Assembly: GCA_937893485.1 (NCBI GenBank) | Contig: CALBJL010000071.1 | Coordinates: forward strand, 1-9,918 | Reading direction: 5' to 3' | Source: an uncultured bacterium | GTDB taxonomy: Bacteria > Bacillota > Clostridia > Lachnospirales > Lachnospiraceae | DNA: 9,918 nucleotides | Shown here: piece after piece, positions 6,596 to 9,918 of the stretch | Layout: each line of letters opens with the position of its first letter | How positions within the stretch are numbered: position 1 is the stretch's first letter | Translations under genes and position numbers: made by a program | The notes under the pieces: model-generated | What the model saw: only the letters and a program-made list of their open reading frames with translations | Databases searched by the model: none | What the model was told of the DNA's origin: nothing

Positions 6596-7636
6596 TTAAT
6601 TGATAAACATCGCGTCCCCAAAGCTAAAGAAACGATACCGCTCTCTGACCGCCTCCTCATAGGCGTTCATAATGTGTTCCCTGCCTGCCAGTGCACTCAC
6701 GAGCATGACTAACGTCGACTCCGGCAGATGGAAATTTGTGATCAGTGCATCGATCACCTTGAACTGATAGCCCGGATAGATAAAGATATCTGTCCAGCCG
6801 CTCTTTTCAGCCAGTGTTCCGTCCGCTTCTGCCGCCGATTCAAGCGTCCGGCAGCTCGTTGTGCCAACGGCGATCACCCTGCCGCCGGAGCGTTTTGTCT
6901 CATTGATGAGCTGTGCCGCTTCCTCTGTCACCTGATAATATTCCGAATGCATATGGTGATCCTGCACATGCTCGACCTTCACCGGACGGAACGTCCCGAG
7001 TCCGACATGCAGTGTCACCTCTGCGATCCGCACACCCTTTGCCCGGATCTCTTCGAGCAGTTCGGGGGTAAAATGCAGTCCCGCCGTCGGAGCTGCCGCA
7101 GAACCGTCATATTTTGCATAGACAGTCTGGTAACGGTTCTTATCCTTTAACGTATGCGTAATATAAGGCGGTAACGGCATCTGTCCAAGCTGATCGAGAA
7201 TTTCCTCGAAAATACCCTCATAGGTAAACCGGATCAGACGGTTGCCGTCCTCGACCACATCCACGACCTCGCCGACTAAAATACCGCCGCCGAAGATAAT
7301 TCTGGTTCCGACCTTTGCCTTTTTACCGGGCTTGACGAGTGTCTCCCAGATATCATTCTCCCTGCGTTTTAACAACAGGATCTCGATCGTGGCTCCGGTA
7401 TGCTCCCGCTCGCCAAACAGGCGGGCGGGAATCACCTTTGTGTTATTGATCACCAGACAATCGCCCGGGTTTAAATACTGCGTAATATTGCGGAATACCT
7501 CATGCCGGATCGAGCCGTCCCCCTTGCCGAGTACGAGCAGTCTCGAGCTGGACCGGTCCTCTAACGGGTCCTGCGCGATCAGCTCCTGCGGCAGATCATA
7601 ATAAAAATCCTTCACATCCATCGTCGTTTCTTGCAT
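6596..7636 (-). CDS. queA: S-adenosylmethionine:tRNA ribosyltransferase-isomerase
   Basis: The enzyme moves and isomerises the ribosyl part of S-adenosylmethionine onto preQ1 in tRNA, giving epoxyqueuosine at wobble position 34 of tRNAs for Asp, Asn, His and Tyr. Family blocks are all present: DLPQELIAQDP (14-24), LVINNTKVIPARLFG (61-75), PLPPYI (154-159), YDGSAAAPTAGLHFTPELL (176-194), HVGLGTFRPVK (210-220), VGTTSCRTLES (257-267) and TNFHLPESTL (300-309), then RFFSFGDAM near the end. Start choice: ATG 7636 has GGGGA eight bases upstream, giving 346 residues. ATG 7621 would give 341 residues and fits the usual family N-terminus (MDVKDF) but has no good ribosome binding site. A GTG at 7651 overlaps the pheT stop and seems unlikely. 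It follows pheT after 14 bases, so the two are almost certainly one transcript and perhaps translationally coupled. Confidence 0.95.
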   Translation of the reverse strand: MQETTMDVKDFYYDLPQELIAQDPLEDRSSSRLLVLGKGDGSIRHEVFRNITQYLNPGDCLVINNTKVIPARLFGEREHTGATIEILLLKRRENDIWETLVKPGKKAKVGTRIIFGGGILVGEVVDVVEDGNRLIRFTYEGIFEEILDQLGQMPLPPYITHTLKDKNRYQTVYAKYDGSAAAPTAGLHFTPELLEEIRAKGVRIAEVTLHVGLGTFRPVKVEHVQDHHMHSEYYQVTEEAAQLINETKRSGGRVIAVGTTSCRTLESAAEADGTLAEKSGWTDIFIYPGYQFKVIDALITNFHLPESTLVMLVSALAGREHIMNAYEEAVRERYRFFSFGDAMFIN

Positions 7637-7644
7637 GATCTGAT

Positions 7645-7649
7645 TCCCC
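7645..7649 (-). promoter_or_regulatory. Ribosome binding site that favours queA start at 7636
   Basis: GGGGA on the minus strand lies between the pheT stop (7651-7653) and ATG 7636, with an eight-base spacer. Ribosomes ending pheT would stop almost on top of it, which suits translational coupling. Confidence 0.6.
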
Positions 7650-7650
7650 A

Positions 7651-9918
7651 CTATGCACGCAGCGTAATCTGCAATGTCTGCTCAAGGTTTTTCAGGATCT
7701 TCTTGACAAAGCCCTCGATCATCTCACCCGTAAACTCCTCCTCTTCCGGTGTAAATACGACAGAGAACGCCATACTCTTTTTATCCGGTCCGAGCTGGAT
7801 GCCCTCATAGACATCAAACAGCTCTACATCTGTCACATATCTGCATGCGTCTTTGATGCCGTTCTCGATCTGGGCACAGGTGATATTTTTATCTACGACA
7901 AATGCAAAATCACGCTTTTCCTCCGCAAACTTCGGCAGCGGCTTGAATACCTGCTGCTTGCCGTACCACTGGCTGAGCTCACGCACATCCAGCTCCAGCA
8001 CAAATGCCTGCACACGCATATCCAGCTCATCCTGAATCTCATAAGATACTTTGCCAATATATCCGACGCTGATGCCCTCGCAGAAGATCTCAGCGGTCTG
8101 GTACGGATGCAGATACGGCTTCATGGCGATCTCGTAAGTAAAGTTCACGCCGAGTGTCTTTGCGACCACCTCTGCCAGCCCCTTTGCGGTATAGAAGGAC
8201 TCGTTTTCTCCGAATACACCGACACACAGTGTCTCGCGCTCGTCCGGATATGCGGTCAGCGGTAACTCCTTTGCCACGAAAATATTGCCAAGCTCAAAAA
8301 TACGGCCCTCTAAAATACCCTTTTTCTGGTTTCGGGCGATCGCATGCAGCATCTGCGGTACCAGCGTGGTACGCATCAGTGACAGGTCAATATTGATCGG
8401 GTTGATCAGCTTGATCGCATGACGCTGCGGTGCGTCCTCCGGCAGACGCAGAAGATCCAGATCAGACGGTGAGAAGAAGGAATAATGAATACCCTCAAAC
8501 GCACCTGCCGCACAGAGTGCCTGCTTGATCTTAAGCTCTGATTTCTGCTTTAAATTCAGTCCTCCGAGCGTTACCTGTGCAGTCGGCATAAAGGTCGGTG
8601 TCACATGGTCGTAGCCGTACATACGGATCACTTCCTCTGCGACATCCGGATAGGAATCCATATCCTCACGGTATGCCGGAATCTGTAAGGTCAGCTCATC
8701 CCCGTTGATCTGCGGTGCAAAATTCAGATCTGTCAGGATGCGCAGCATATCAGCCTCAGGCACATCAATACCGATCACGCCATTTACCTTCTTTACGCTG
8801 ACTTTCATTTCCTTCGGCTCGATGGAATTGCCGGTATTTACCTCTACATGTGTCGCAGATACCTTTCCGCAATCCAGCTCCTCGATCAGATGCAGCGCAC
8901 GCTTCATCGCCATCACGGTTGTATACTCATAGACACCCTTTGCATACATGGCACTGGAATCGGATGCCTGTCCAAGTGCACGTGAGCTCTTTCGGATGTT
9001 GTCACGCATAAATTTGGCAGCCTCAAACATCACCTCGTTTGTGCTGTCTAAGATCTCTGAATTCAATCCTCCCATAATACCAGCGAGGGCAACCGGACGC
9101 TCACCGTCACAGATCACCAGATTGGAGTCATTCAGGGCAAACTCCTTCTCATCGAGTGTCGTGATCTTCTCGCCGTCATAAGCGCGTCTGACATTGATCG
9201 CATTCCCTTTCAAAAATGCCCCGTCAAAAGCATGCATCGGCTGTCCGAGCTCTTTTAAAATATAGTTTGTGATATCTACGACGTTTGAGATCGAACCAAT
9301 GCCGACCAGCGCCAGTCTGCGGCGCATCCATGCCGGTGACGGTGCAATCGTTACATCATAAACATAGTGTGCGATATAGCGCGGACACAGATCCTGCGCC
9401 TCTACCTTGACGGTAAAGCCCTCTTTTTTTACCTCTGTCTCGGTGTAGTCTAAAGCCAGCTCCTTACAAGGCTTGCCAAGTACCGCAGCGACCTCACGCG
9501 CAATACCATAGATGCTCTGGCAGTCCGGTCGATTCGCAGTGATCGCAATGTCAAAAATCCAGTCATCCATGCCTAAGATCGGCTTGACATCTGCACCCAC
9601 CTCTGCATCACCGGGCAGTACAAGCAGTCCGTTGTATCCGGCTCCGGGATACAGGTCCTCGTTCAGTCCGAGTTCCGTACCGGAGCAGAGCATACCGAAC
9701 GACTCATAGCCGCGCAGTTTTCCTTTTTTAATCGTCATCACACCCTCGATCGTCACGTGATCTTTTGCAGTTGCATAAACAGTCGCGCCGACAAGTGCAA
9801 GCGGAAATTTCTTTCCGGCGCACACATTATCTGCGCCGCAGCAGATCTGGAATATGCCGTGTGCTCCGGCATTTACCTCGCACAGACTCAAATGCGTGTC
9901 CGGGATCGGCTCACATTT
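7651..9918 (-). CDS. pheT: Phenylalanine--tRNA ligase beta subunit (partial, N-terminus beyond right edge)
   Basis: The frame is open from the right edge (first residues KCEPIPDTHLSLCEV) to TAG at 7651, giving 755 residues. The family usually has about 800, so roughly 50 N-terminal residues are missing; a TTG at 9891 is internal and not a start. With PheS it forms the alpha2-beta2 enzyme that charges tRNA-Phe in the cytoplasm. Domains in order, numbered from the first visible residue: the EMAP/OB tRNA-binding part (about 1-110: FQICCGADNV, LALVGATV, GMLCSGTELGL); the ANRPDCQSIYGIAREVAAVLG segment of the core (near 127-147); B3/B4 editing region (about 175-355: VVDITNYILKELGQPMHAFD, ALAGIMGG); B5 (about 370-450); the catalytic-like fold (LINPINIDLSLMRTTLVPQM); and the C-terminal ferredoxin-like anticodon-binding domain (last ~90: KPLPKFAEEKRDFAFVV, ELFDVYEG). 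pheS probably lies just upstream. queA follows after 14 bases. Confidence 0.96.
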   Translation of the reverse strand, partial: KCEPIPDTHLSLCEVNAGAHGIFQICCGADNVCAGKKFPLALVGATVYATAKDHVTIEGVMTIKKGKLRGYESFGMLCSGTELGLNEDLYPGAGYNGLLVLPGDAEVGADVKPILGMDDWIFDIAITANRPDCQSIYGIAREVAAVLGKPCKELALDYTETEVKKEGFTVKVEAQDLCPRYIAHYVYDVTIAPSPAWMRRRLALVGIGSISNVVDITNYILKELGQPMHAFDGAFLKGNAINVRRAYDGEKITTLDEKEFALNDSNLVICDGERPVALAGIMGGLNSEILDSTNEVMFEAAKFMRDNIRKSSRALGQASDSSAMYAKGVYEYTTVMAMKRALHLIEELDCGKVSATHVEVNTGNSIEPKEMKVSVKKVNGVIGIDVPEADMLRILTDLNFAPQINGDELTLQIPAYREDMDSYPDVAEEVIRMYGYDHVTPTFMPTAQVTLGGLNLKQKSELKIKQALCAAGAFEGIHYSFFSPSDLDLLRLPEDAPQRHAIKLINPINIDLSLMRTTLVPQMLHAIARNQKKGILEGRIFELGNIFVAKELPLTAYPDERETLCVGVFGENESFYTAKGLAEVVAKTLGVNFTYEIAMKPYLHPYQTAEIFCEGISVGYIGKVSYEIQDELDMRVQAFVLELDVRELSQWYGKQQVFKPLPKFAEEKRDFAFVVDKNITCAQIENGIKDACRYVTDVELFDVYEGIQLGPDKKSMAFSVVFTPEEEEFTGEMIEGFVKKILKNLEQTLQITLRA

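Overview
The window looks like a chromosomal segment of a Gram-positive Clostridia-type bacterium, most likely near the Lachnospiraceae. This is inferred from protein style, moderate base composition, strong AGGAGG-type ribosome binding sites and the gene families present. No 16S or other taxonomic marker is visible. All the well-supported genes belong to known families, and I see no phage, insertion sequence, CRISPR array, tRNA or rRNA.

Layout, left to right. (1) On the minus strand, 1-1122 is the N-terminal part of a secreted protein with a bacterial Ig-like region and the start of a transglutaminase-like domain; it runs off the left edge. (2) Positions 1160-1654, minus strand, hold a small acidic hypothetical gene. 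Its reading frame appears broken twice, so it is probably a pseudogene with an intact 102-residue C-terminal part. (3) A hairpin terminator at about 1673-1711 separates this from a 696-residue elongation factor G paralog (1730-3820, minus). Its GTPase motifs depart from those of the standard translocase. (4) The AT-rich gap 3821-4042 holds divergent promoters. (5) On the plus strand, a prephenate dehydrogenase with ACT domain (4043-5140) is followed by EPSP synthase, aroA (5230-6516). Together they make a short aromatic amino acid unit ending in a strong terminator at about 6532-6567. (6) Converging from the right on the minus strand are pheT (7651-9918, its first ~50 residues lie beyond the right edge) and queA (6596-7636), only 14 bases apart and surely co-transcribed.

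How the genes relate: the shikimate enzyme AroA supplies chorismate, and the dehydrogenase takes prephenate toward tyrosine. PheT is half of the enzyme that charges tRNA-Phe, and QueA makes queuosine at the wobble position of certain tRNAs. The EF-G paralog is also a translation-type factor. The mix is housekeeping metabolism plus translation, with one surface or secreted protein and one decaying gene at the left. The points most worth a second look are the unusual G-domain of the EF-G paralog, the broken gene at 1160-1654, and a possible operator over the promoter at 3982-4009. I did not find convincing evidence of an undescribed multi-gene system.
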